Below are positions 36,152 to 44,085 of a stretch of DNA of 64,000 bases, piece by piece. Source of the stretch: Porphyromonas loveana (lineage in GTDB: Bacteria > Bacteroidota > Bacteroidia > Bacteroidales > Porphyromonadaceae); the NCBI RefSeq assembly GCF_003096695.1, contig NZ_QEKY01000001.1, positions 124,001-188,000 of the forward strand, written 5' to 3'. Numbering within the stretch: the stretch's first letter is position 1; each line of letters starts with the position of its first letter. The notes under the pieces were generated by a model that was given only the letters and a program-made list of their open reading frames with translations, did no database searches and was not told the DNA's origin. The position numbers were made by a program, and so were the translations under genes.

Positions 36152-38160
36152 AAATAATCGAACAAGACCCTTGGTTACGCCCGTATGAAACCGTTATCGA
36201 GAGTCGGCTGAGGTATGCACGCAAGCGCGAAGCATCCCTCACCGGCGGATTGTCGGGCGGACTGTCCGACTTTGCCAACGGACACCTTTATTACGGCCTC
36301 CATGCCGATGGCGATGCATGGGTGATCCGCGAATACGCCCCCAACGCCACGGCTCTCTATCTCATCGGAGATTTCTCTCGTCACCAACGTCAGCCTCAGT
36401 ACCGCTTCTCGGTAGTGGACCGGAGCGCAGGCGACTGGGAGCTTCGTGTCCCGCGGAGAATCCTCCCGCATGGTACGCGCTACAGGCTCCTGCTCGAATG
36501 GCCCGGCGGCGAGGGAGAGCGCATTCCCGCTTGGTGTAGGCGAGTCGTCCAGGATGCCGATTCCTATCTCTTCTATGCGCAGGTGTGGCAACCCGACGAA
36601 CCGTATCGGATGCAACACGAGCGACCCCTCCCCGACGATGCGCCGCTGCTCATCTACGAATGTCACATAGGCATGTCGTCCGAGCAGGCCAAGATCGCCA
36701 CTTACGAGGAGTTCCGCACCGACGTGCTGCCCCGCATCGCACGCAGCGGATACAACGCCATACAGCTCATGGCCGTTCAGGAACATCCTTATTATGCCTC
36801 TTACGGCTATCACGTATCGAGTTTCTTCGCTCCGAGCAGCCGTTTTGGCACGCCCGAAGACCTCAAGCGTCTCATCGACGACGCCCACGGCTTGGGGCTG
36901 CGTGTCATCATGGATTTGGTGCACGCCCACGCCGTCAGGAATGAAGTTGAAGGCTTGGGATGCTACGATGGCACCCGCAGCCTGTTCTTTCACGATGGCG
37001 ATCGAGGCATTCACCCTGCATGGGACTCCTATTGCTTCGACTATGGTAAGGACAGCGTGCTGCACTTCCTTCTTTCCAATTGCAAGTATTGGCTCACGGA
37101 GTATGGGTTCGACGGCTTCCGGTTCGACGGCGTCACCTCCATGCTCTACTACAACCGCGGATTGGGGGAGACTTTCGACAGCTACGAACGTTACTTCGAT
37201 GGTGGTCAGGACGTCAATGCCATCGCCTATCTCATCCTCGCCAACAAATTGATCCACACCCTCTGCCCTGCGGCCATCACCATTGCCGAGGAAGTGAGCG
37301 GCATGCCCGGTATCGCCTTGCCGACGGCTGACGGAGGATACGGATTCGACTACCGCCTGGCAATGAACATACCGGACTATTGGATCCGGCTCGTGGCAGA
37401 CCATCGCGATGAAGACTGGCAGCCGGCAGACATCTGGCATCAGCTCACCAATCGGCGGGCGTCCGAGCCGGCCATCAGCTATGCCGAGAGCCACGATCAG
37501 GCGCTTGTCGGGGACAAGACGCTCATCTTCCGCATGATCGACTCTGCCATGTATGACCATATGAATAAGGAAAGCACCGAGCAGTCCGTCGATCGGGGCA
37601 TTGCCCTCATCAAAATGATCCGTCTGGTCACTGCCGCGACTATGAATGGGGGCTACCTCAACTTTATGGGCAACGAATTTGGCCATCCGGAATGGATCGA
37701 CTTCCCGCGGGAGGGCAACGGCTGGTCATTCCACTACGCCCGTCGTCTGTGGAGCCTTGCCGACAGTCCTTTCCTACGTTATGCCGGATTGCAGTCCTTC
37801 GATCGCGACATGATCGGTCTCATCCGCTCCGTGCCGAGCTTCCACCGGCTGCCGCTGCGAGAATACTGGCTCCACGGAAACGATCAGGTGCTCTGTTTCG
37901 GACGAGACTCACTCTTTTTTGTCTTCAATTTCCATCCCGTCCGTTCCCATGCGGACTACGCCATTCCCCTGCCGCCCGGTCGGTACGAAGTGCTGATGAG
38001 CAGTGACGCCCGCCGCTACGAAGGCTACGGACGCGTCGATGAGCGTGTAGCACACCACACCTGCCGCGCCGCTTCCGCTGTCGGCGGAGCCTCCCCGCAA
38101 GAGCTGCTCAAGCTCTATCTGCCGGCGCGAACGGCCCTCGTCCTTCGCCGCATCGTCTGA
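36148..38160 (+). CDS. glgB: 1,4-alpha-glucan branching enzyme
   Basis: This 670-residue GH13 enzyme introduces alpha-1,6 branches in glycogen-like polymers. The N-terminal CBM48-like part has VIREYAPNATALYLIGDF. The catalytic barrel shows region I MDLVHAHAV, the nucleophile D327 in GFRFDGV, the acid/base E381 in ITIAEEVSG, and YAESHDQ with the transition-state Asp. The C-terminus is all-beta. The pattern matches the eukaryote-like branching enzymes found in Bacteroidales. Start codon overlap with the antiporter gene suggests coupled translation. No other glg genes are in the window. Confidence 0.95.
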   Translation: MKIIEQDPWLRPYETVIESRLRYARKREASLTGGLSGGLSDFANGHLYYGLHADGDAWVIREYAPNATALYLIGDFSRHQRQPQYRFSVVDRSAGDWELRVPRRILPHGTRYRLLLEWPGGEGERIPAWCRRVVQDADSYLFYAQVWQPDEPYRMQHERPLPDDAPLLIYECHIGMSSEQAKIATYEEFRTDVLPRIARSGYNAIQLMAVQEHPYYASYGYHVSSFFAPSSRFGTPEDLKRLIDDAHGLGLRVIMDLVHAHAVRNEVEGLGCYDGTRSLFFHDGDRGIHPAWDSYCFDYGKDSVLHFLLSNCKYWLTEYGFDGFRFDGVTSMLYYNRGLGETFDSYERYFDGGQDVNAIAYLILANKLIHTLCPAAITIAEEVSGMPGIALPTADGGYGFDYRLAMNIPDYWIRLVADHRDEDWQPADIWHQLTNRRASEPAISYAESHDQALVGDKTLIFRMIDSAMYDHMNKESTEQSVDRGIALIKMIRLVTAATMNGGYLNFMGNEFGHPEWIDFPREGNGWSFHYARRLWSLADSPFLRYAGLQSFDRDMIGLIRSVPSFHRLPLREYWLHGNDQVLCFGRDSLFFVFNFHPVRSHADYAIPLPPGRYEVLMSSDARRYEGYGRVDERVAHHTCRAASAVGGASPQELLKLYLPARTALVLRRIV

Positions 38161-38161
38161 T

Positions 38162-38192
38162 GCCACGCGCTTGATGGGCGCGGCTTTTTTTT
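38162..38192 (+). terminator. Possible terminator after glgB
   Basis: GCCACGCGC and GGGCGCGGC form a short stem with one mismatch just after the glgB stop, followed by T8. It lies upstream of the polA start at 38213. Confidence 0.55.
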
Positions 38193-38212
38193 CATCTAAT
38201 TTCTTTTTGCCC

Positions 38213-41005
38213 ATGCTACCTTCACAGGCCGAACGCCTTTTCCTCCTCGATGCTTACGCCCTCATCTTCCGGGCCTATTACGCTTTCATTCGTGCGCCTC
38301 GCCTCGACTCCTCGGGACGCGACACCGGCGCAGTATTCGGCTTCGCCCTCACCCTGTTGGATATTCTCGAAAAGGAATCTCCCCACTATCTGGCCGTTGT
38401 TTTCGATCCCCCGGGTGGCAGTTTCCGCCATCGGGAGTATCCGGAGTACAAAGCCCAACGAGAAGATACCCCCGAAGCCATCCGCCTCGCCGTCCCACTT
38501 ATCAAGGAGCTTCTTGCCGCCTTTCGGGTACCCGTCGTCGAAGTGCCCGACTTCGAGGCCGACGATGCCATAGGCACATTGGCGCGTCAGGCCGCTGCCG
38601 AGGGGCTGGAGGTGCGCATGGTCACGCCCGATAAGGACTTCGGCCAGTTGGTTACTGACACGATACGCATCTATCGTCCCAAAACGAGCGGTGGCGGATA
38701 CGAGACGTGGGGGCCGGAGGAGGTAACCGCCAAGTTCGGTCTTTCCCGTCCCGAGCAGATGATCGACTACCTCGCTCTCGTAGGCGACGCTTCCGACAAC
38801 ATCCCCGGATGCAAAGGCATCGGAGCGAAAACCGCCGAGAAGTTGCTCGCCGACTACGACAGCATAGACGGTATTTATGCGAACGTCGATACTTTCAAAG
38901 GCGCCCTTGCCCGCAAGATAGCGGAGGGTGAAGAACAGACCCGTTTCTCGCGCTATCTGGCCACGATCCGCACCGACGCACCGGTCGCCTTCGACCGCGA
39001 TACCTTCCGCCGCGTCGCGCCCGATATGGAAGCCGTCCGCGCCTGCTTTGGCGCCCTCGAATTTCGCTCCCTGCTGCGTCGCGTGGAAGCACCCGCGCCC
39101 GACGTCCCTGCGGGCGATCTCTTCGCCGACGAAGCTGCCACCGACGCCTCGTCCGTCGCCGATCTCTTTGCCGACGGTGCTGCGTCAGCGACTGCCGGGC
39201 TGCGTTCGCTCGCCGAAGTTCCGCACGATTACATCATTTTGGAGAATGATTCCGAGATCGCCGACTGCGTCCGCACCCTCTCCGCCGTTCCGCGCTTCGC
39301 GTTCGACACCGAGACGGACTCCAAGGACGCTCTCGTGGCGCAACTCGTTGCAGTCACCTTCGCGGCAGAGAGCGGCCGGGCTTACTTCATCTCCATGCCC
39401 GAAGATGCAGATGTCGTCCGTCGTCGTCTCGACCTTCTGCGCCCCCTTTGGGACGATGCCGCCATCGGCAAGGTGGGACAGAACATCAAATATGATTTGC
39501 AGGTATTGGCGCGCTATGGTGTGGAAGTGCGGGGCACACTCTTCGACACGATGATCGCCCACTACCTCCTCTTCCCCGACCTCCGCCACGGGATGGACGA
39601 GATGGCCGAGAGTCTGCTCTCTTACCGCACGATTCGATATGACGAGCTGATGCCCGACAAAGAACGGAGCATCCGTGACGTGCCGTTGCAGCAGCTCGCC
39701 GACTACGCGATGGAGGACGCCGACATCACGTGGCAACTCTACGAACACCTCTCGCCCCTCCTCGACGAGGCGGGAATGACCGACCTCTTTTGCCGCATCG
39801 AGATGCCGCTCGTGCCCGTCCTCGCCTCCATGGAGCGCGCCGGCGTGATGCTGGATGTGGATGTCCTCAACCGCACGGCATCCGGCCTCAACGAGGAGAT
39901 GCAGCGGATCGAAGAGGAGATCTACCGCCACGCAGGCCATCCGTTCAATATCAACAGTCCCTCGCAGGTGGGTGCAGTGCTTTTCGACGAACTCGCCGTA
40001 GCCGACAAGCCGAAGAAGACGAAGTCCGGCACTTACTCCACAAATGAGGAGATTCTCACCAAGCTACGAGACCGTCACCCCGTTGTTCCTCTCATTCTCG
40101 ACTACCGCGGCCTCAAAAAGCTCCTCAGTACCTACGTGGATACGTTGCCGCGGATGCGTTACCCTGATGGCAAGCTGCATACCTCGTTCAATCAGACGGT
40201 GGCAACGACGGGACGCCTCTCGAGCAGCAATCCCAACCTCCAAAACATACCGATACGCACCGAGATCGGCAGGGGACTGCGCGCCGCCTTTGTCCCCGAC
40301 GATGAAGACTGCATTTTCCTCAGTGCCGACTATTCTCAGATCGAGCTGAGACTGATGGCGCACCTGAGCGGCGATGCGAGCCTCATCGAGGCTTTCCTCC
40401 ACGGCGAGGACATCCACCGCGCCACGGCAGCGCGCATATACGATCTCCCGCCGGCCGAAGTGACGGACGACATGCGCCGCCGAGCCAAAACTGCCAACTT
40501 CGGCATCATCTACGGCATATCGGCATTCGGCCTGAGCGAACGGCTCGGTATCACGCGCACCGAGGCCAAAGCCCTTATCGAAGGTTACTTCGCCTCCTAT
40601 CCGCAGGTAAAGGAGTACATGGATCGGAGCATAGCCGAGGCGGGCAAGCTGGGCTACGTAACGACGATTTGCGGCCGCAAGCGGTTTTTGCGCGATATCC
40701 ACAGCGCTAACTCCGTCGTCCGCGGATACGCTGAGCGCAATGCCATCAACGCGCCCATCCAAGGCAGCGCGGCAGACCTCATCAAGCTCGCGATGATACG
40801 TATCTGGGACGAGTTCGATGCTCGCCGACTGCAGGCGCGCATGATCTTGCAGGTGCATGACGAACTCAACTTCAACGTACCCGTCGCAGAGTTGGACGAG
40901 GTGCGCGAGATCGTCCGAGAGGGAATGGAAGGCGTGATGCCCGAGCTTCGCGTGCCGCTCATCGCCGATATAGGCGTGGGAGCCAATTGGCTCGAAGCAC
41001 ATTAG
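38213..41005 (+). CDS. polA: DNA polymerase I
   Basis: This 930-residue three-domain repair polymerase has an N-terminal 5'-3' exonuclease (LFLLDAYALIFRAYYAF, DFEADDAIGTLAR, GDASDNIPGCKGIG), then a 3'-5' proofreading domain that keeps its metal ligands (D365 and E367 in FAFDTETDS; VGQNIKYDL; YAMEDADITW), then the polymerase with motif A SADYSQIELR, motif B KTANFGIIYG and motif C D883 in LQVHDELNF. ATG 38213 (MLPSQAERLF) is preferred to 38171, which lies within the terminator-like sequence after glgB. Between the exonuclease domains is an Ala/Asp-rich linker (around residues 300-330). Confidence 0.96.
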   Translation: MLPSQAERLFLLDAYALIFRAYYAFIRAPRLDSSGRDTGAVFGFALTLLDILEKESPHYLAVVFDPPGGSFRHREYPEYKAQREDTPEAIRLAVPLIKELLAAFRVPVVEVPDFEADDAIGTLARQAAAEGLEVRMVTPDKDFGQLVTDTIRIYRPKTSGGGYETWGPEEVTAKFGLSRPEQMIDYLALVGDASDNIPGCKGIGAKTAEKLLADYDSIDGIYANVDTFKGALARKIAEGEEQTRFSRYLATIRTDAPVAFDRDTFRRVAPDMEAVRACFGALEFRSLLRRVEAPAPDVPAGDLFADEAATDASSVADLFADGAASATAGLRSLAEVPHDYIILENDSEIADCVRTLSAVPRFAFDTETDSKDALVAQLVAVTFAAESGRAYFISMPEDADVVRRRLDLLRPLWDDAAIGKVGQNIKYDLQVLARYGVEVRGTLFDTMIAHYLLFPDLRHGMDEMAESLLSYRTIRYDELMPDKERSIRDVPLQQLADYAMEDADITWQLYEHLSPLLDEAGMTDLFCRIEMPLVPVLASMERAGVMLDVDVLNRTASGLNEEMQRIEEEIYRHAGHPFNINSPSQVGAVLFDELAVADKPKKTKSGTYSTNEEILTKLRDRHPVVPLILDYRGLKKLLSTYVDTLPRMRYPDGKLHTSFNQTVATTGRLSSSNPNLQNIPIRTEIGRGLRAAFVPDDEDCIFLSADYSQIELRLMAHLSGDASLIEAFLHGEDIHRATAARIYDLPPAEVTDDMRRRAKTANFGIIYGISAFGLSERLGITRTEAKALIEGYFASYPQVKEYMDRSIAEAGKLGYVTTICGRKRFLRDIHSANSVVRGYAERNAINAPIQGSAADLIKLAMIRIWDEFDARRLQARMILQVHDELNFNVPVAELDEVREIVREGMEGVMPELRVPLIADIGVGANWLEAH

Positions 41006-41060
41006 CCGTTCGGCGGCTCGATCGCGCGGCGGACAATCGAGTTTCGTCCGCTATCTGTAT

Positions 41061-41107
41061 CAAAAACGAAGGGTGCATGGACGATCTCCATGCACCCTTC
41101 TTCCGTT
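41061..41107. terminator. Bidirectional terminator after polA
   Basis: A 14-bp perfect stem (41068-41081 with 41087-41100, loop CGATC) is bordered by CAAAAAC on the left and TTCCGTTTTG on the right, serving polA and the convergent minus-strand gene. Confidence 0.88.
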
Positions 41108-41126
41108 TTGAAATTTCTATGAGTAG

Positions 41127-41795
41127 TTAGATATTTAATCCTATACCGATGCCGCTGTCAATAAGTAAAACGCGGGTTTTATCCTTTTGCTGGAATTCGT
41201 TGATTCTTTTGCTAAATAAGCAAGCGGTCAAATCAGTTCCGGCCATAAGGTAAACGGTCTTATTGATTCTGTATTGCAGATGCATCCCGATACCAGCCTC
41301 GAATCCGAACCTCGTCTTGCGCTGCTTATCCCAAGCTAACGAAGCAGAATTGTAAATCTGCTCATGGCGGCTGAGCCATACCATTCCGATCTCTGTAGAG
41401 AAGATGAAGCTAAGATTCTCTACAGGGCGTATGGGAAGGGCTATTCTATTATACGCCCCGAGAACGTAAAACGCATGATTCAGGCTGTTTTCTTTGCCGG
41501 ATGCATCGACAGAATAACCCGAAGAGGGAGATAAGAAACGGAATACTGCACCGGTTGCATTCTCTGTTTTGCTTGCAGGCCAGCCCAGATAAACCGCTCC
41601 TGACAAAAGTCCGTCATGTACAGGCCTGTAGCCCTGCATCAAATTAGTAGTTGAAGCTGCCAAAGCACCATGTCCTAACTTAATAGAAAAGTCGAGGAGG
41701 GATTCATCTTTCTTATTCTCTTGTGCCAAAGAATAGTTACCTGTAAAAAAGAGAACACCAAGAAATACCAATGTTGTCTTAAACAAATATTTCAT
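41127..41795 (-). CDS. Outer-membrane beta-barrel protein, hypothetical
   Basis: This 222-residue protein has a signal peptide (MKYLFKTTLVFLGVLFFTGN to SLAQ) and a barrel-like mature part: [54 protein letters not shown] and a C-terminal GIGIGLNI. No family is recognised. The gene is clearly richer in A+T than the neighbouring polA and glgB, which suggests a different history. It is a single gene with its own promoter, flanked by the 41/42-bp tandem repeats. Confidence 0.78.
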   Translation of the reverse strand: MKYLFKTTLVFLGVLFFTGNYSLAQENKKDESLLDFSIKLGHGALAASTTNLMQGYRPVHDGLLSGAVYLGWPASKTENATGAVFRFLSPSSGYSVDASGKENSLNHAFYVLGAYNRIALPIRPVENLSFIFSTEIGMVWLSRHEQIYNSASLAWDKQRKTRFGFEAGIGMHLQYRINKTVYLMAGTDLTACLFSKRINEFQQKDKTRVLLIDSGIGIGLNI

Positions 41796-41902
41796 TGCAA
41801 TTTAATTTTTTAAAAGATTTATTCGGGGCAATTGTGCGATTTGCAGAGGTGCTGCAGCTAAAAAAAACAGATGCAAATCGAATCAGTTGCTCGAAGACGT
41901 CG

Positions 41903-41932
41903 CAAAGGTAGATATTTTTTTCAAATGGCCAA
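41903..41932 (-). promoter_or_regulatory. Promoter of the minus-strand outer-membrane protein gene
   Basis: On the minus strand TTG (41932-41930), 19 nt, TACCTTTG (41910-41903). Spacing is ideal; the leader to the ATG at 41795 would be about 100 nt. Confidence 0.6.
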
Positions 41933-41953
41933 GTGGACAAGGAATTTTTTTTG

Positions 41954-41985
41954 TTTGTTTCTGTGAAAGAAAGTTTCTATCTTTG
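41954..41985 (+). promoter_or_regulatory. Promoter reading into the tandem-repeat block
   Basis: TTTG at 41954-41957, 20 nt, TATCTTTG at 41978-41985. It stands back to back with the minus-strand promoter 21 bp away and would transcribe the repeats as a leader of about 400 nt before the gene at 42397. Confidence 0.65.
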
Positions 41986-42084
41986 TCTTCTGAAAAAAAA
42001 GTATCAGATCTTTGAGTTGCGGTGGGGCGTTTGTAAGGGCAGAGAGCTAAGTCTTTGATTTAGTGTGCGTTTTGGGTTGTTCGC

Positions 42085-42245
42085 AAGCCGAAATATTGCA
42101 TTCCTCATCGGGGATGCATAGAAATCGGCAAAAAACCATGCAAAACCCATCGGGGATGCAGAAAAATGAGCGAAAAACATGCATTCCCTGTCGGGGATGC
42201 AGGAAAAACAGGCCAAAACTATGCAAAACCCATCGGGGATGCAAT
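42085..42245 (+). repeat. 41/42-bp tandem repeat, about 3.5 copies
   Basis: The core TCGGGGATGCA recurs at 42108, 42150, 42191 and 42233 (spacing 42, 41, 42). Spacer sequences are A-rich and end alternately in TGCATTCC and ATGCAAAACC, so the pattern has a two-unit period of about 83 bp. It lies between the divergent outer-membrane protein gene and the DUF6261-like gene. P. gingivalis carries miniature elements built of tandem repeats (the BrickBuilt group), and this may be related, but I cannot confirm it. The rest of the 601-bp gap contains two promoters and nothing else seen. Confidence 0.9.
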
Positions 42246-42396
42246 TGGCAGAGGTTGCACAGATGCGTGGCGTTTGTGCAGAGCGGAACGTCTGTACAAT
42301 AACTTGACATCGCTAAAGTGAGAGAAGAAAAAAAGAGTAATGAAAATAAGAAATGAGAAATTATTCTCGTTGATTCATTTATAAAAAAATAAGAAA

Positions 42397-43422
42397 ATGA
42401 TTGAACAAATCACTGTTAAAAAATTTCAAAACGGAGAGCTTCTGAATTTTATGATCGATGAAGTAAAGGACGCTCGTACGCTCGAGGCCGCCGAGCTGAA
42501 AGAGACGCTGGACACGCTGGACGAAGTATTGGCTGCGTTCCAAGTGAGCCTGCGCAAGAAAAAAGCCAGCGTCCATACGGAGCAGGTGACTATCTACGAC
42601 CGTGCCCGTGACGAAAAGCTGCGCAATCTGCGTCAGAGCATCCAGGGAGCACTCTATCTGCCCGGCAAAGACAAGCAAGAGGCGGCGAAGCGACTGACGA
42701 TGCTGATGCGCGTGTACAAAAACTTGCATCTGATGAGCTATCGAAACGAATCGGAGCACATGAACAAGCTCATACAAGAGCTGCGTGAGCGACAATACGC
42801 CGCCGATGTGCAACTCCTCGGCATCAAGCAGTGGGTGGATGAGATGGAAGCCGCCAATAAGGAGTTCGACAAGTACTTCGATGAGCGCGACCACGAAATG
42901 GGCGGTCGTGTCATATATGACAAGAAAGAACTCCGCCGTCAGATAGGAGTGCAGTATGAATTGCTGCTCAACCTCGTACACGGACTTTTCTACATCAAGC
43001 CTTCCAAGCAGATCGAATTATTCATCGGACGGCACAACGAGCGCGTACGTAAGATGCGTTCGCTCTTTGCCTTCCGTACGACCACAGGCAGCAGGGCTCT
43101 ACGGTCTAAGCGTGCCATGCTGCGCGAACTGGCCGTGAAGCTCGGTTGGGAGCTGCCCGAAGGGCAAGAAGACTACCAGTACTTCAGCTCTTCGCGCATA
43201 TTGCATCCCACGGAGAAGCAATGGTACCGTCTCGGAAAAAGAAACGGAGAGGATACGCTCGTAAAATATACGCCGCGCAAGACCAAAACGAATAGCGTCA
43301 CTTCGCCCGTAACGGAAGATGCCGGCACTTCGCCTGTAACACCCACACCGCCTACGCCCGGTGGCGGCTCCTCGGATTCATCCGACGGCGGTGCAGAAGG
43401 CTCCATCGGCGGCGGCCTGTGA
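42397..43422 (+). CDS. DUF6261-like protein with low-complexity C-terminal tail
   Basis: This 341-residue, mostly helical, charged cytoplasmic-looking protein has no signal peptide. The body (1-220) has two similar helical halves with RDEKLRNLRQSIQGALYLP and QYELLLNLVHGLFYIKPS. Residues 220-295 are basic (RALRSKRAMLRELAVKLG), and the tail from about 295 is rich in Thr, Pro, Ser and Gly, ending in GSIGGGL. It resembles the Bacteroidales DUF6261 group, of unknown function; that assignment is from memory. The promoter at 41954-41985 and the tandem repeats lie upstream, and a hairpin at 43452-43477 follows. Confidence 0.75.
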   Translation: MIEQITVKKFQNGELLNFMIDEVKDARTLEAAELKETLDTLDEVLAAFQVSLRKKKASVHTEQVTIYDRARDEKLRNLRQSIQGALYLPGKDKQEAAKRLTMLMRVYKNLHLMSYRNESEHMNKLIQELRERQYAADVQLLGIKQWVDEMEAANKEFDKYFDERDHEMGGRVIYDKKELRRQIGVQYELLLNLVHGLFYIKPSKQIELFIGRHNERVRKMRSLFAFRTTTGSRALRSKRAMLRELAVKLGWELPEGQEDYQYFSSSRILHPTEKQWYRLGKRNGEDTLVKYTPRKTKTNSVTSPVTEDAGTSPVTPTPPTPGGGSSDSSDGGAEGSIGGGL

Positions 43423-43451
43423 TACGGTTCTTTTGCCGGATATTGAGATGT

Positions 43452-43477
43452 GGTAGAAGTGCCTCGGCACTTCTACC
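43452..43477. terminator. Perfect hairpin downstream of the DUF6261-like gene
   Basis: GGTAGAAGTGCC at 43452-43463 and GGCACTTCTACC at 43466-43477 form a perfect inverted repeat. It lacks a T tract, so it may protect a 3' end, terminate weakly or be a protein-binding site. Confidence 0.5.
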
Positions 43478-43560
43478 CTCATCCGAACGGCTGTATACCG
43501 GCCGACAATATAAGAAAAAAGACAACCGTACTTTTCGCTTAACGGAAATAAGGATAGAAC

Positions 43561-44085
43561 ATGTTTAAGAATCTTCAATTGGCTACTGCCACGCTGCCCG
43601 ACGCCGATGCCTTGGTATATGAACCATTGGACAGCCGTTATATACGCATTATGCGCATCGGCAGTGCGCTGCTTTGGATAGTCATACTTGCAGCCGTATG
43701 GGTGATTTATCTGATCGCGGACGAGCCAAAAGCATGGCTTCCTGTGTTTTTGGCCCTTTCGGCAGCGTTGCTGCTTGGCCTCATCGGCAATCAGTCGATC
43801 CTTCATCGAGCTTTCCAATATCGTGGCATAGCCGTGCGCGAACACGACGTGACCTATCGGAGCGGACTCTTCATGAGCCGCGAGACAAGCGTGCCTTATC
43901 GTCGCGTACAACAAGTAGTCCTCTCGCAGAACTGGCCGGAGAAGCGCATCGGCCTCTACAGCATCAAGATACAGAATGCGGCCGACGCAAGCGCGCATTT
44001 ACGCATCAGCGGCTTGGGACAAGAACGCGCCGAGCGCATCAAAGCCTTTATCCTTTCACACATCGTACATGACGAGGGCCTTTGA
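43561..44085 (+). CDS. Bacterial PH-domain membrane protein (YdbS-like)
   Basis: This 174-residue protein has two transmembrane helices near residues 37-77 (ALLWIVILAAVWVIYLIAD; FLALSAALLLGLIGN) and a bacterial PH-like domain: YRGIAVREHDVTYRSGLF, RETSVPYRRVQQVVL and IGLYSIKIQNAADAS. Pairs of such proteins occur widely and some protect against external or membrane stress, but the ligand is unknown. The next gene, a larger homologue, overlaps it by 17 nt. Confidence 0.85.
   Translation: MFKNLQLATATLPDADALVYEPLDSRYIRIMRIGSALLWIVILAAVWVIYLIADEPKAWLPVFLALSAALLLGLIGNQSILHRAFQYRGIAVREHDVTYRSGLFMSRETSVPYRRVQQVVLSQNWPEKRIGLYSIKIQNAADASAHLRISGLGQERAERIKAFILSHIVHDEGL

Noticed and set aside
36175-37686. 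503-codon minus-strand open frame
   Set aside because: Fully antisense to glgB with its GH13 motifs; high-GC shadow frame without recognisable domains.
42085-42245. CRISPR array
   Set aside because: The whole 41/42-bp unit is repeated, including the supposed spacers, which are similar to each other; no cas genes are nearby.
42004-42310. Overlapping small open frames across the tandem repeats, encoding repeated peptides such as FLCIPD
   Set aside because: The peptides simply reflect the 41/42-bp repeat in several frames; no conserved start, no signal or domain, and the sequence looks non-coding.
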